Source: Thalassia testudinum (Eukaryota; Streptophyta; Magnoliopsida; Alismatales; Hydrocharitaceae). From it: a DNA stretch of 64,000 nt. The position numbers and the translations under genes are program-made. Positions 10,947 to 20,596 of the stretch are shown piece by piece. Below the pieces are notes generated by a model, which was given only the letters and a program-made list of their open reading frames with translations, did no database searches and was not told where the DNA came from. Positions within the stretch are counted from its first letter, which is position 1. Every line of letters begins with the position of its first letter. The stretch spans positions 120,604,001 through 120,668,000 of the forward strand of contig JAZHRO010000013.1 of assembly GCA_037157565.1 (NCBI GenBank), given 5' to 3'.

Positions 10947-12260
10947 TATAGGATCTGTAAATCACAAGCACACTAGAAGGGGGGATGAATAGTGTGGAAA
11001 ATAAAAATTGCAAGACAAAACAATCCACAAACACAAAGGCACAAGATATACAGTGGTTCTCCTCACCTGGGTACTCCACTACCTAAGTTTCCTGACTTAG
11101 GCTTTTTAACCTGATTCCCTCAACTCAGAGGGAATCAATTTACTAATATCAGAGGTAATTAATGGTTACCTCAACCCAATTACAAGATATGAAGAAAAGA
11201 TAAAGATACAGGTGTAAGCAAAATGTACATAGAAGCTTACAACTATTTCTTAAGTCTCCAACAAGAGTATATCTTATAACAAGTATAACCAAATCTAACA
11301 AGAAAAACTAAGGTGTAAAACAAACGATTGATTACAGAAAAATACGATTGCCTTTGATGATTTGTTGCAAATGATGAGATGCCTTGAAATGTATGCAACA
11401 AAACAAACTCTCTTTCAGCTTGAAAATGGAGAATTGAAGGTGTAGGCAAGAGTATAATTCTTTTTTTTAGAGATCTATCTAAAATAACACTCAGAGAGTG
11501 CTTATATAGGCCACTAATCACCTCTCCCACGAATTCTAGCCATTAGGGGTATTTTAGGAATATTATAATTGTGATTAATTGTAAATTAGCCATTCAGACT
11601 GGTCACAACGGTTAGTTCGTACCGGTATTGACTACATATAGTTAGTACAGCCAAATCACTGGGTACCGGTACTCATTGTGAGTATCGGTACTTGTGACGC
11701 ACAGTCTTGGGTCCTGTGACCTACATGTACCGGTACTCATGATGAATACCGGTATTTGTAACACACAGACTTGAGTCCTGTGACCTACATGTATCGATAC
11801 TCATGATGAGCATCGGTACTTGTAAGGTCCAGGCAAAAGCCCAGTTCACAAACTATGACCACTTGATATCGGTACTTGATGTTCACAGCTTGGAATTTAG
11901 GTCCAAACCTGTGCTGAACAAGTACCAAAGATCAATTAGAGAAATCCAATCTACTCTAGGCAACTTTGTTTTGAAAGAGTCGATTTTGAGTTAAGAACCG
12001 AGTAAATGATCGATATTCTAGATCCTAGTTATCTCTACTTTGATTTTAATATCTAGATTATGTTTTACTTGTTTGGAGACATATAAAAATTCTAAGATAC
12101 AATAAAAATTAAAGCCTTCAAAACCTCTTCCTTCATGTGCAATCTTTTTGCTTGCATCCACAAATTCTTTTGACCTGAAATTACTTCATAAGCGCATTAG
12201 AATTTAAAATGATTTTGTTAACATCAAAACACAGAAGAGAGATGGAACTAGGGTCCAATA
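10947..12260 (-). repeat. Copia 5' LTR (right copy)
   Basis: It matches 2553-3905 over its whole length. Terminal bases have changed to TATAGG and CCAATA (from TGTAGG and CCAACA), and the fourth palindrome has lost its middle. Palindromes remain at 11663-11691, 11727-11755 and 11791-11819. The TATA-like box (minus) is at 11501-11509. Confidence 0.92.
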
Positions 12261-12770
12261 GTTGGATGCGTTTACGTTAAATCGTTCGTTGTAGCACATT
12301 TTACGACATCAATTTTAAATAAGAATAAATGGATGTGAGTCTAGGTGTCAAATACAGGGAGGCATAAAATCATATTAAATAGTCGCTTTGTGTCACAAAA
12401 ATTCATCGTTTATTTCACTTGCAAACCAGATAGAACAAGAAAGAAAGGGGGAGAGAGAGAGAAAGAGAAAGAGAGAAGAGATATAGGGTTAGAAATCCAT
12501 GATAAGATATGAGGACAATATATAAAAGATCTAGTCTATTAATTATCAAATGCTCTAATCCAGAAAATATAGAGGAATGCTTAAATGAAAGAAATGAACT
12601 ACAATATCACATAAAATTAAGCTTAGAACAAGGAACAAGAAAGCGTTGAGGCAGCCACGGTGGTGGAGGAGCTTCCATCGGTGACTCGACGTCTTCACAA
12701 CCTTGTTTGGGAGCTCTAAGAGTGGTGGAGTTGCTTTGGTAGATGATGGATGCAAATGGGAGGCATAGGT

Positions 12771-12782
12771 CCCTTTTTATAG
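12771..12782 (-). promoter_or_regulatory. TATA box of A1 LTR
   Basis: CTATAAAAAGGG on the element strand, at the position equivalent to the TATA boxes of A3 (23026-23033) and A5 (49156-49165). Confidence 0.6.
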
Positions 12783-13062
12783 TTAAGGAGAGGGCTCAAA
12801 GTTGCCACTGGGTCAATAGCAACATTCAAAGACGTCACTAAAGACCCACTGCAAGCATCACCGTAGCCCCCACCCTCACCCTTGTGCCTTCAATGCTCTG
12901 CGCTGTGCTGCGTGCCTTTCACGCCGTGTTGCGTGCGCATGTTGGCGCACGATAGTCTCCACGCATTGCCTCATGCACGTTGCTACCCTCACGCATGCAC
13001 ACTTGCTTGCACTACTGTTGCCCCTACTGCACTGCCCCTCAATTGCAAAATTGAGGTGCGGT

Positions 13063-13116
13063 GGGATTCGAACCCGTGTCGTGTGGTGGAGGCGTGATGT
13101 CTTGACCAATGCACTA
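13063..13116 (-). promoter_or_regulatory. tRNA-like module with B box and A box in A1 U3
   Basis: On the element strand there is an A-box-like TAGTGCATTGG (13106-13116), then about 30 nt, then GGGTTCGAATCCC (13063-13075), which fits the Pol III B box GGTTCGANTCC. The same architecture is at the equivalent place in A5 (49554-49608). No full tRNA cloverleaf is evident. Confidence 0.5.
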
Positions 13117-13232
13117 CGATCGCGTATTGGTCTTGCCTTTATGTCTGGTGCTTGCGCACCTCAGCGGTTGGATCAAGATCCAATGGATGAGAATAGAGGG
13201 TGCAGATGATGCGGTGATGAAGGGTTGGTGTT

Positions 13233-13274
13233 GGGCGGCCTAGATGGCTCCACGTGGTGCCATCTAGGCTGCCC
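13233..13274. repeat. 42-bp near-perfect palindrome centred on a G-box (A1 U3)
   Basis: Two 21-bp arms with two mismatched pairs meet at CACGTG (13251-13256). Shorter versions are at 22428-22451 (A3) and 49746-49769 (A5). Confidence 0.85.
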
Positions 13275-13722
13275 ATCATCTTTTATGTTGTAAAGGATGC
13301 CATAGTGCTCGTATCGAGATGATTCCCACGCTGCTGAACTGCGATCGTCGCTTCGGATCCATCCGTACAGTTAGATTTTTCATTTGAGGCTCGTAAGGAT
13401 GTCACATTACCCCCTGGCCGTTGATCTTTCTTGAGCTTGTTGTGGGAGCTATAGAGGTCGGATCGAAGTGATTTCGAATCCATTGGACTCCGTTCGTCGA
13501 TCCAGATCCATCCGTATGGTTCGATCGCTCATCTGAGACTTACTTCAAAATGGACTTGTGCACATGGTCATTAAACATTGATTCTAAGTGATTAAAATGT
13601 AAAGATCATGCAATATGCATGCAATGCTCCCAAACCAATTATAATCTAACATTATCACACAAGTACCCTCAAAATTGACTCTAATTGATGTTATTAACAC
13701 TTGTAATTGTAGAGTCATCATG

Positions 13723-14663
13723 CCCCGAATGAAAGGTTCCATGAAGATATCAAAAAGGAAAGGTGACAGAGAATCACCTTGCTTCAAACCATAAGAAACC
13801 TTGAAAAAAAGAGTGAAGCAGCCATCCACCAAAATGGAAGAACCTTCGTGCTAGGCAAAACCCTTGAAGAGGTTAATGGCATGAGTGGAGAAGCCAAATT
13901 TGCTAAGGATATGGAAAAGAGCTTCCTATTCCACACGGTCAAAAGTTTTCTTCAAGTCTAATTGAAAAATCATGTTCGAGCCATGGGCCTTGTGGTCCAG
14001 ACGTTGGGAAAGCTCAAAAGTAGAGGAGATGTGATCGAAGATGGAACAACTTTAGATGAAGCCAGCTTGTTTAGGGGAATTGATCATCGGCATGAGGGAA
14101 GATAATCTGGAAGCATGGATGGTAGAAGCAATTTTGTAGACCACGTTGCACAGACTAATGGGCCTGAAGTCCAAGAGCTCATTGACAATAGGTTTTTTAG
14201 GGATGAGAGTAATAAAGTTAGAATTGATGGATCACGAGGCAAAGCGGTTAGAGTAAAAATGACCAATGGCTTTAAACACATCCTCTTTGATAATGTCCCA
14301 ATAGGAGTCATAGAATTTGACATTAAAACCATTAGGACCTGGTGTAGAATTGGATGGCATATGGGAAAAGGTCTCAAAGATCTCACTTTCAGAAGACAAT
14401 TGTGTAAGAAGAGCCGAATCTGAGTTGGAAATGGTGGTGGAAATCATGTGAAGTAGGTTGTCAATCTCACCAATCCCATCAGATGAAAGAAGATTTTGGA
14501 AGAAAGAGGATGCCTTAGACGTCACCAGATCCCAAGAGCCATTCCCAATCAAAGAGGTAGGAGAGTTGTTATTACGTTTTCCAAAGCATTTCTTGATAGA
14601 AGCAAAAAGGAACTCATTATTCCCCTCCCAAGGATGGAGCCAGTTGATTTTAGCCTTTTGCAT
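13723..14663 (-). pseudogene. LINE reverse transcriptase, N-terminal part, broken and truncated
   Basis: Motifs of plant L1 ORF2: WLHPWEGNNEFLFASIKKCFG, SNSTPGPNGFNVKFYDSYWD and SYGLKQGDSLSPFLFDIFME, the last being the conserved finger/palm block before the catalytic YADD. The catalytic motif itself is not in the window because A1 cuts the gene after FIRGM. At least three frames are used, so it is not translatable. Confidence 0.88.
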
Positions 14664-15059
14664 AAGGAAATTAGATAATTTAGCAAGGGCATCGTCTAGT
14701 TGGATACAAATATCCGAGAGCTCAGCAGTAGAGCTACTGTCCTAATGGAAAGCGAGTTTGGCCTTAAGGTTGTCATGTCGAATCTCAAGGGACCCTACTA
14801 AAGAGTGAATATCACCAAAGGTAGATCTATTCAATTGTTGAAGGGCCTTTTTAGGAGAGTAGAGTTTGAAATAAAGCAGCTCAATAGGATTGGAGGAAGA
14901 GCCACAACCTTAAAAGGACCAGATGTTGGAGACAAGAGCTCTGAAACCCAAATCACGCATCCACATATTTTGAAAGTGGAAAGGACAAGGTTTAGTAGTT
15001 GATGGGTTCTTAAACGAGAAGTGGATAGGAGCGTGGCCCAAGTTCCTTCTAGATAAATA

Positions 15060-15678
15060 TCTGGCTTCCTATAAGAGGGAGAGGCATGTAGAGGAGACAA
15101 AAATGTGGTCCAGCTTTTGGTAGATCCTGGCGCTACCATTCCTACCGTTACACCAGGATAATTGATTACCACCGGTAAGGAATTCAAGAAGACCAAGAGA
15201 ATCCTTCCAGGAGTGGAAATCAATAGCTTGGGACACACGGAATGGATTTCCCCCCATTTTCACAGATGCCTTAACAATGCAGTTGAAATCCCCCCTATCA
15301 ACCAGGGAGCAGGAAGCCAGGGATGAATGAGAACAAGGTGAGCCCAAAGATCACTACAGGAATCAACCAAAGGCATAAACACCAGTAAGGCAAATTGTGG
15401 GGGACTGAGATCTGCAGTTAACAGTGATAGCTTGGGGCATAGCATGCAAAAGAGTGAGGTCAATGGAATTCTTCCAAAGGCACACAATATTGGGGGCAAG
15501 AGCATCGGCTAGGATGTGATTAAACACAATCAAATCCATAAAAATTGAGGCAAGCGACACATCAGTGAAAGGTTCAAAAGGAAATAAGATGTTGAGGGAG
15601 AGATCTTGAATCAAAAATTTTAAGTGGTTAATGGTAGCGATTCATGACACCCCTACAATTCCAAAAAAGACCCTTCAT
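15060..15678 (-). pseudogene. LINE endonuclease (APE-type, ORF2 N-terminus), broken
   Basis: ORF2 appears to start at 15678 with MKGLFWNCRGV, the usual opening of plant L1 endonuclease. Further on is RGDFNCI, the GDFN metal/catalytic motif, then GGNQLSWCNGRNGSARIYQKLDHI, matching the family TW.N...R..LDR region. Frames change between blocks. In active LINEs it nicks target DNA to prime reverse transcription. Confidence 0.85.
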
Positions 15679-15689
15679 TTGGAGCAAGA

Positions 15690-16557
15690 TTTAGATAGCG
15701 ATTTATAGCGGCTTTTGGTCATCCTACCAACAACTCTCACATTATCACCTCCACAGCCTCCTCTAGCATGCAATAAAGAGTGTGCCTCCTACGCGACAGA
15801 CTGAGGGGCGAGATTCAAGAGAAAGATAATCAAGGGTACCTTGAGAATCGATGTTCGAAATGTCAATGAAATTAGCATCATTGCTTCCTAGAGGCTACCC
15901 TTCCAAATTAATTATTTCCATAATCTTAGGAGGGTCGAAATCGCGATTAGTACAAGTAGGAGTGGGGAGGGGAAGGTATATTCCCCAGGAGGAAATACCA
16001 GCTTCATTCATACAGGTGATAGATTGAGTGTTCTATTTAGAAGAGGCCACCAAGAAAGGTCCTGAAAAATCAAGCAAGGCATCAGGCAACTTGGGGCCAG
16101 GTTGTTCGAAAAGATGCAACTGGGGGACCGACCCACTAAAGTAGTAGGCCAAAGGATCTACGAGAAATTTGGTAAGGGTGGCAGGAGATCTAAAATTCAA
16201 CTTTTTAACGCTCTCAAGAACAATTTTATCGTTAGAGCTAGAAACCAAATTTGAATAGTCACAAGTGGTGTAAAGATCAAGAATTTCATAAGAAAGCCGT
16301 GAGTCTTACGAAAGCACATCAGGAACCTGAACAACTAAAGGTGACTTTTGAAGAAAAATCGAATCCACATCATGTACAAGATCATCAGAGGTAGTAGGAA
16401 GGGCAAAAGATTGATATACCTGCGAGGAGTTGGAGGAACCAGGAGAGGGAGTTGCCTGATCCTCTACCCCAAGGTCATTTATCGAAAGAGGGATCTTTGG
16501 CTTCTTGGCTTTGAGGTGAGCTTTCCTCTTTTTCTTCTTTTTCTTCTTTTCCATCAC
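15690..16557 (-). pseudogene. LINE ORF1-like region
   Basis: It opens MMEKKKKKKKRKAHLKAKK, a strongly basic start, followed by a Ser/Pro-rich stretch (16306-16557) and a second open piece at 16033-16248. Position before the endonuclease suggests ORF1, the RNA-binding protein. No zinc knuckle or RRM is recognisable, so the call rests on position. Confidence 0.5.
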
Positions 16558-16795
16558 CAGTGGTCATTTATTAGCATGGTTTGTTGTTTTTCTGAAAGAA
16601 GAAAAAAGTATTTATATTTGGGAGTGAGTGATTAAAATAAAACCCTTGTGGTTTTGCTACCAAACACAATGAAGCCCTATGGTTTGAATGTAGTCATATA
16701 TAGGTCGCTTGAGATTTTGGACATAGAATTTGAGAGCCTCATCTCAAATCAAAGTTAATTCGCTATGGACCAACATGCCCTCAGGTTATTTCAAG

Positions 16796-17201
16796 AAGCT
16801 GAAAACAAGTTGATTTTCATGCCATAGGCTGCGATCGTCAATCCGAATCCATCCACGCGATTGTATTTGTCATTTGAAGCTCCGCATTATGTCTCCTAGT
16901 CCCTTGGCCATTGATCTTCCTCGGATTGCATATGGTGCTACGGGACTCCGATCGAGGCGATTTCAGAGGCGTTGGACTCTGATCGTCGTCTTGATCAGAT
17001 CCGTATGGTCGGATCATCAATCCAAGGCTCCGAAATAAATCCTCTTTTCTCCTGACCATAAAAGGACCTAATTAACCCAGAATATATACTACTCTAAATG
17101 CAGAATGATGCATGCTATGCAATATTTATATCATGACATGCAGTGCTAGCCTAGGAACTATGACAAATAGCATTTTATGATGAATTTATATGTGTTTATC
17201 A
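16796..17201 (-). repeat. A2: Athila-group LTR fragment (U3 end)
   Basis: On the minus strand it starts TGATAAACACATATAAATTC at 17201 and is homologous to the start of A1, A3 and A5 LTRs (TGCGATCGTC and GATCAGATCCGTATGG blocks). The LINE cuts it on the left. On its right the A3 protease sequence continues in the sense GTAACGCTACAGTTAGC, so A2 inserted into A3. Possible target duplication AGTAA at 17202-17206; the partner is outside the window. Confidence 0.8.
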
Positions 17202-17202
17202 A

Positions 17203-17931
17203 GTAACGCTACAGTTAGCAGATCGCTCGGTCACAAATTCATGAGGCGTTGTTGAAGATGTTATAGTTAAGGTCAAGGATTTCTATTTTCCTGTAGATTT
17301 CCTTGTCCTTGACATGGATGTACCTGAAAATCTGAGGAACATGCCCATTCTGGGGCATCCATTCCTGGCTACTGCTAAGGCCAACATTAATTGTGAAAGC
17401 GGTAGCATGAAAATCGCCTTTGGGGATCAACGAATGAAATTGGATAATTTTAAGGCGATCAATAAATTTGAGGATTATGGATTTATTGAGGAACTTGAGG
17501 AGGATAATGGAAATATTGAAACTTGTCTGATGGTTTCTTCAATTGAAAGTTCCTCCTTTGATGATGAATTCGACCTGCAACCCTCTATGGCTGACCTGCC
17601 ATCTTCTGAAGAGGTTATTAATTTTATTCACCCACAACCTCTTCCTCTTGTTGAGTCTTCAGCATCTTCCTTACCATCCATCATCAAACCACCCCAGCTT
17701 GAACTGAAACCATTGCTTGAGAATTTAAAATATCAATTTTTAGGACCTCAAAAGATGCTCCCTGTGATTATCAGTGCTAAATTGACAAAGGAGCAAGAGA
17801 TTAAATTGATCAAGGTTCTGAAGGAACACATGGAGGCAATTGGTTGGACCATTCATTACTTCAGGGGGATTGAGCCATCTTACTGCAACCATAGAATATT
17901 CTTGGAAGATGGATCCCGCCCTTCTCGCTAG
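17203..17931 (+). pseudogene. pol: A3 protease C-terminus and linker to RT
   Basis: It begins inside VTLQLADRSV, continues VEDVIVKVKDFYFPVDFLVLDMDVPENLRN, then GHPFLATAKANINCESGSM, the post-active-site part of the Athila retropepsin. A TGA interrupts it after SVTNS. An acidic linker with the RT N-terminus follows (LKPLLENLKYQFLGP). The catalytic DLG lies beyond the A2 insertion. It ends at a TAG after GSRPSR. Confidence 0.85.
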
Positions 17932-18790
17932 ATGCAGAGGAGATTAAATCCAAATATGCGAGAAGTGGTCAAAAAGGAAATCATCAAGTGGTCAACGCTG
18001 GAATTATTTATCCAATCTCTGATAGTCCCTAGGTAAGTCTCTTGCAGATTGTTCCGAAGAAAGTAGCGATTACCATTGTGACTAACGAGAGAGGAGAATC
18101 TGTCACTACTCGTTCAGCTTCCTCTTGGAGGATTTGTATTGATTATAGGAAGCTGAACACAGCCACTAAAAAGGATCATTTTCCCCTACCTTTCATCGAT
18201 CAAATCTTGGAAAGATTAGCCGGGAAGAAGTATTTCTATTTTCTTGATGGCTACTCAGGATACAATCAAGTTCATATCCATCCCAAGGATCAGGAAAAAC
18301 TACTTTCACCTGTCCCTATGGAACCTTTGCTTTTCGTAGGATGCCTTTCGGGTTAGGCAATGCACCTACGACTTTTCAAAGGTGTATGCTAGCCATATTT
18401 TCTGACATGGTGGGAGAGTTTATGGAAGTCTTCATGGATGATTTCTCTATTTTTGGAGAATCATTTGACTCTTCTTTGGCTAATTTGGAAATGATTCTTA
18501 AGCGATGTATCAAAACATGGTTAGTCCTTAGCTGGGAAAAGAGTCATTTCATGGCCCAAGAAGGCATCGTCTTGGGTCATGTAATCTCTGAATGGGGAAT
18601 TGAAGTGGATAAAGCTAAGGTTGATGCTATTGCTAAACTTCCTCCTCCCACATCTGTTAAACAAATCCGATCATTTCTTGGCCATGTGGGATTCTATCGA
18701 AGATTCATCATGGATTTCTCGAAGGTTGCTCATCCTCTGAGCAATCTTCTCGCCAAAGAAACATCGTTTGTTTTTGACGAATCATGTTGA
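17932..18790 (+). pseudogene. pol: A3 reverse transcriptase, broken
   Basis: RT motifs: WRICIDYRKLNTATKKDHFPLPFIDQILERLAG, the Athila signature; FLDGYSGYNQ; FGLGNAPTTFQRCM; VFMDDFSIFG with FMDD at 18431-18442; and VKQIRSFLGHVGFYRRFI. Lesions: lost frame near 17990, a Trp-to-stop change (TAG) before the VSLLQIVPKK block, and a frameshift near 18300-18350. Catalytic aspartates are kept. Confidence 0.92.
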
Positions 18791-19357
18791 AAGGCATTTG
18801 ATTTCCTTAAAATGGCAGTCACCTGTGCTCCAGTTTTGCAACCACCAATTTGGACAACCCCTTTTGAGATCATGACCGATGCTTCTGATTACGCGGTCGG
18901 GGCTGTCTTAGGTCAGAAAATTGATAGAAAGCCCTCTGTCATTTACTATGCTTGTAAAACTCTGGATGAAGCCCAGAGGAATTACACTATTACTGAAAAG
19001 GAATTACTAGCTATAGTGTTCGCTTTGGAAAAATTCAGGGCTTATCTCTTAGGGTCTCATGTTATTATCTATACCGACCACTCGGCCTTGAGACATCTCT
19101 TGGCCAAAAAGGATGCCAAATCCTGGCTTATTCATTGGATTCTTCTACTTCAAGAATTTGATCTTGAAATCAAGGATAAAATTGGGGTACAAAATGTGGT
19201 AGCAGATCATTTGTCGAGACTCCTAGGTGATTCTTCTCGTCCAGACATTCCGATTGCTGACACTTTTTTGGATGAAGCTATTCCTACAGTTTCAGGAGTC
19301 CACACCCCATGGTTTGCTAACATTATTAACTATTTGGCTGTTGGTCAAATCCCCTAG
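18791..19357 (+). pseudogene. pol: A3 RNase H
   Basis: Open from 18812 to 19357. Motifs: [15 protein letters not shown] (first Asp), [21 protein letters not shown] (Glu), [11 protein letters not shown] (Asp) and the terminal [10 protein letters not shown]. Only the upstream link to RT is broken by a TGA at about 18788. Confidence 0.9.
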
Positions 19358-20596
19358 GATTGGACCAAGCAACAACAAGATAGACTCAAATCTGAGGCCA
19401 AATACTACTTCTGGGAGGACCCTGAGCTGTACCACATCGGTTCTGATTAGATTATTTGCCGATGTGTACCGGAGAATGAATTCAACAGTATACTCGAGTT
19501 TTTCCATGCATCTGGGTGTGGTGGACATTTCTCCGAGGAAAAGACGGCTGCAAAAATCTTGCAATCTAGCATCTATTGGCTATCTCTATTTAAGGATGCC
19601 TAGGATTTCTCAAGGTCATGTTCTCGATGTCAGGCACTCGGGAGCATAACTAAGAGAGATATGATGTCCCTAAACCCAATTTTTCCTGTCGAAATTTTCG
19701 ATGTTTGGGGCATCGATTTCATGGGACCCTTTCTCCCTTCATTTGCACATCAGTACATTCTTGTTGCTGTTGATTATGTGTCCAAATGGATTGAGGCGAT
19801 TCCCACCCGAACCAATGACCACAAGGTGGTCATCGATTTTGTCAAGAAAAATATCTTCAATAGGTTCGGGATTCCGAGGGCCATCATTAGTCATGGTGGC
19901 ACTCATTTTACTAATGCCTAGTTTCAAAATTTATTGGCTAAATACGGGGTTAATCACCGAATTTCCACACCTTACCATCCCCAGACGAATGGACAAGCCG
20001 AGATCTCCCATCGAGAGATCAAGAACATTCTGCAAAAAATGGTTAGGCCTGATTGCAAGGGCTGGACTCAAAAGCTTGAGGACGCTCTTTGGGCCTACCA
20101 TATGACATATAGAATGCCCATCGGCATGTCTCTGTTTCGTTTGGTGTATGGAAAGGTGTGCCATTTACCCGTAGAGATTGAACACAAGGCATTCTGGGTG
20201 ATCAAACAAAGCAATTTAGATCTAAATTTAGTTGGGAAGACTAGGAAACTCCAACTATCTGAGTTGGAGGAGCTTAAAAATGATGCATATGAGAATGCCA
20301 AGATCTACAAGGCTCAGACCAAAGCTCTGCATGATCAACTAATTTCCCACAAGAGCTTTGAGCCAAACCAGAAGGTCTGGTTATTTGATTCTAAACTTAA
20401 GCTCTTTCCTGGCAAACTTAGATCTAAATGGAATGGCCCATTTATAATTGACCAGATTTTTCCAAATGGAGCCATTCGGATTTCTGACCCAAAGATGGGT
20501 AACACATTTAAAGTTAACGGTCAACGTCTAAAGCCTGTTATTGACCTTATTCTTCTAGAACCCGTCTCTAACATGGTTGCTCTAGCCATTCTGTGA
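19358..20596 (+). pseudogene. pol: A3 integrase with active-site substitution
   Basis: HHCC zinc region FHASGCGGHFS...CSRCQALG, then core VWGIDFMGPFLPS (first Asp). The second catalytic Asp of the family DGG.HF motif is His here (CAT at 19892-19894, giving ISHGGTHF). The Glu is kept in [11 protein letters not shown]. The C-terminus is long and intact ([18 protein letters not shown] to the stop after 20594). Stops occur at about 19356 and 19600, and TAG at 19919 follows THFTNA. Joining activity is not expected. Confidence 0.9.

Larger units (their letters stand above)
2553..12260 (-). mobile_element. SIRE/Maximus-like Ty1/copia element, complete in structure, coding decayed
   Basis: Seen: two LTRs (2553-3905 and 10947-12260), PBS, gag with zinc knuckle, protease, integrase, RT, RNase H, then an env-like ORF and a polypurine tract, all on the minus strand. 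The order PR-INT-RT-RH identifies Ty1/copia; the long gag and the extra ORF after RNase H identify SIRE/Maximus. Flanks are GCTGG (2548-2552) and GTTGG (12261-12265), a 5-bp target duplication with one C/T difference. It lies in the A1 5' LTR. Several stops and frameshifts make it non-autonomous now. Confidence 0.92.
1..13722 (-). mobile_element. A1: Athila-type Ty3/gypsy element, 5' part (gag, leader, PBS, 5' LTR), interrupted by copia
   Basis: Seen: minus-strand Athila-type gag fragments, then a leader, a tRNA-Asp-type PBS and an LTR. The rest (pro, RT, INT, 3' LTR) lies left of the window. The LTR is split by the copia element at 2553-12260. Its right end is placed at 13722, where the minus strand begins TGATGACTC and the adjoining sequence is LINE reverse transcriptase, so A1 is inferred to have inserted into the LINE. 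A1 belongs to the same LTR group as A2, A3 and A5, with which it shares stretches of U3 and R/U5. Confidence 0.85.
12266..13722 (-). repeat. A1 5' LTR, main part
   Basis: The minus strand starts TGATGACTC at 13722. Homologous blocks are shared with A3 21976-23676, A5 48434-50222 and A2. U3 contains a 42-bp palindrome (13233-13274), a TTGGATC..GATCCAA palindrome (13163-13178) and a tRNA-like module (13063-13116). A TATA box CTATAAAAAGGG is at 12771-12782 (minus). A purine-rich run is at 12447-12480. Confidence 0.85.
13723..16795 (-). mobile_element. L1-type LINE, 3' part missing from window
   Basis: Minus-strand ORF1-like region, apurinic endonuclease and the N-terminal half of RT are in order from right to left. 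The RT stops at 13723, where A1 is inserted; the rest should lie left of A1. The right limit is placed where A2 LTR sequence resumes (about 16796). Many stops and shifts show it is old. Confidence 0.85.

Noticed and set aside
13063..13116. A functional tRNA gene
   Set aside because: The boxes are tRNA-like, but I cannot find a matched 7-bp acceptor stem or terminator, so I list only a tRNA-like module.
15069..15614. Plus-strand and alternative-frame ORFs over the LINE
   Set aside because: Shadows of the minus-strand endonuclease and RT, whose motifs identify the real strand.
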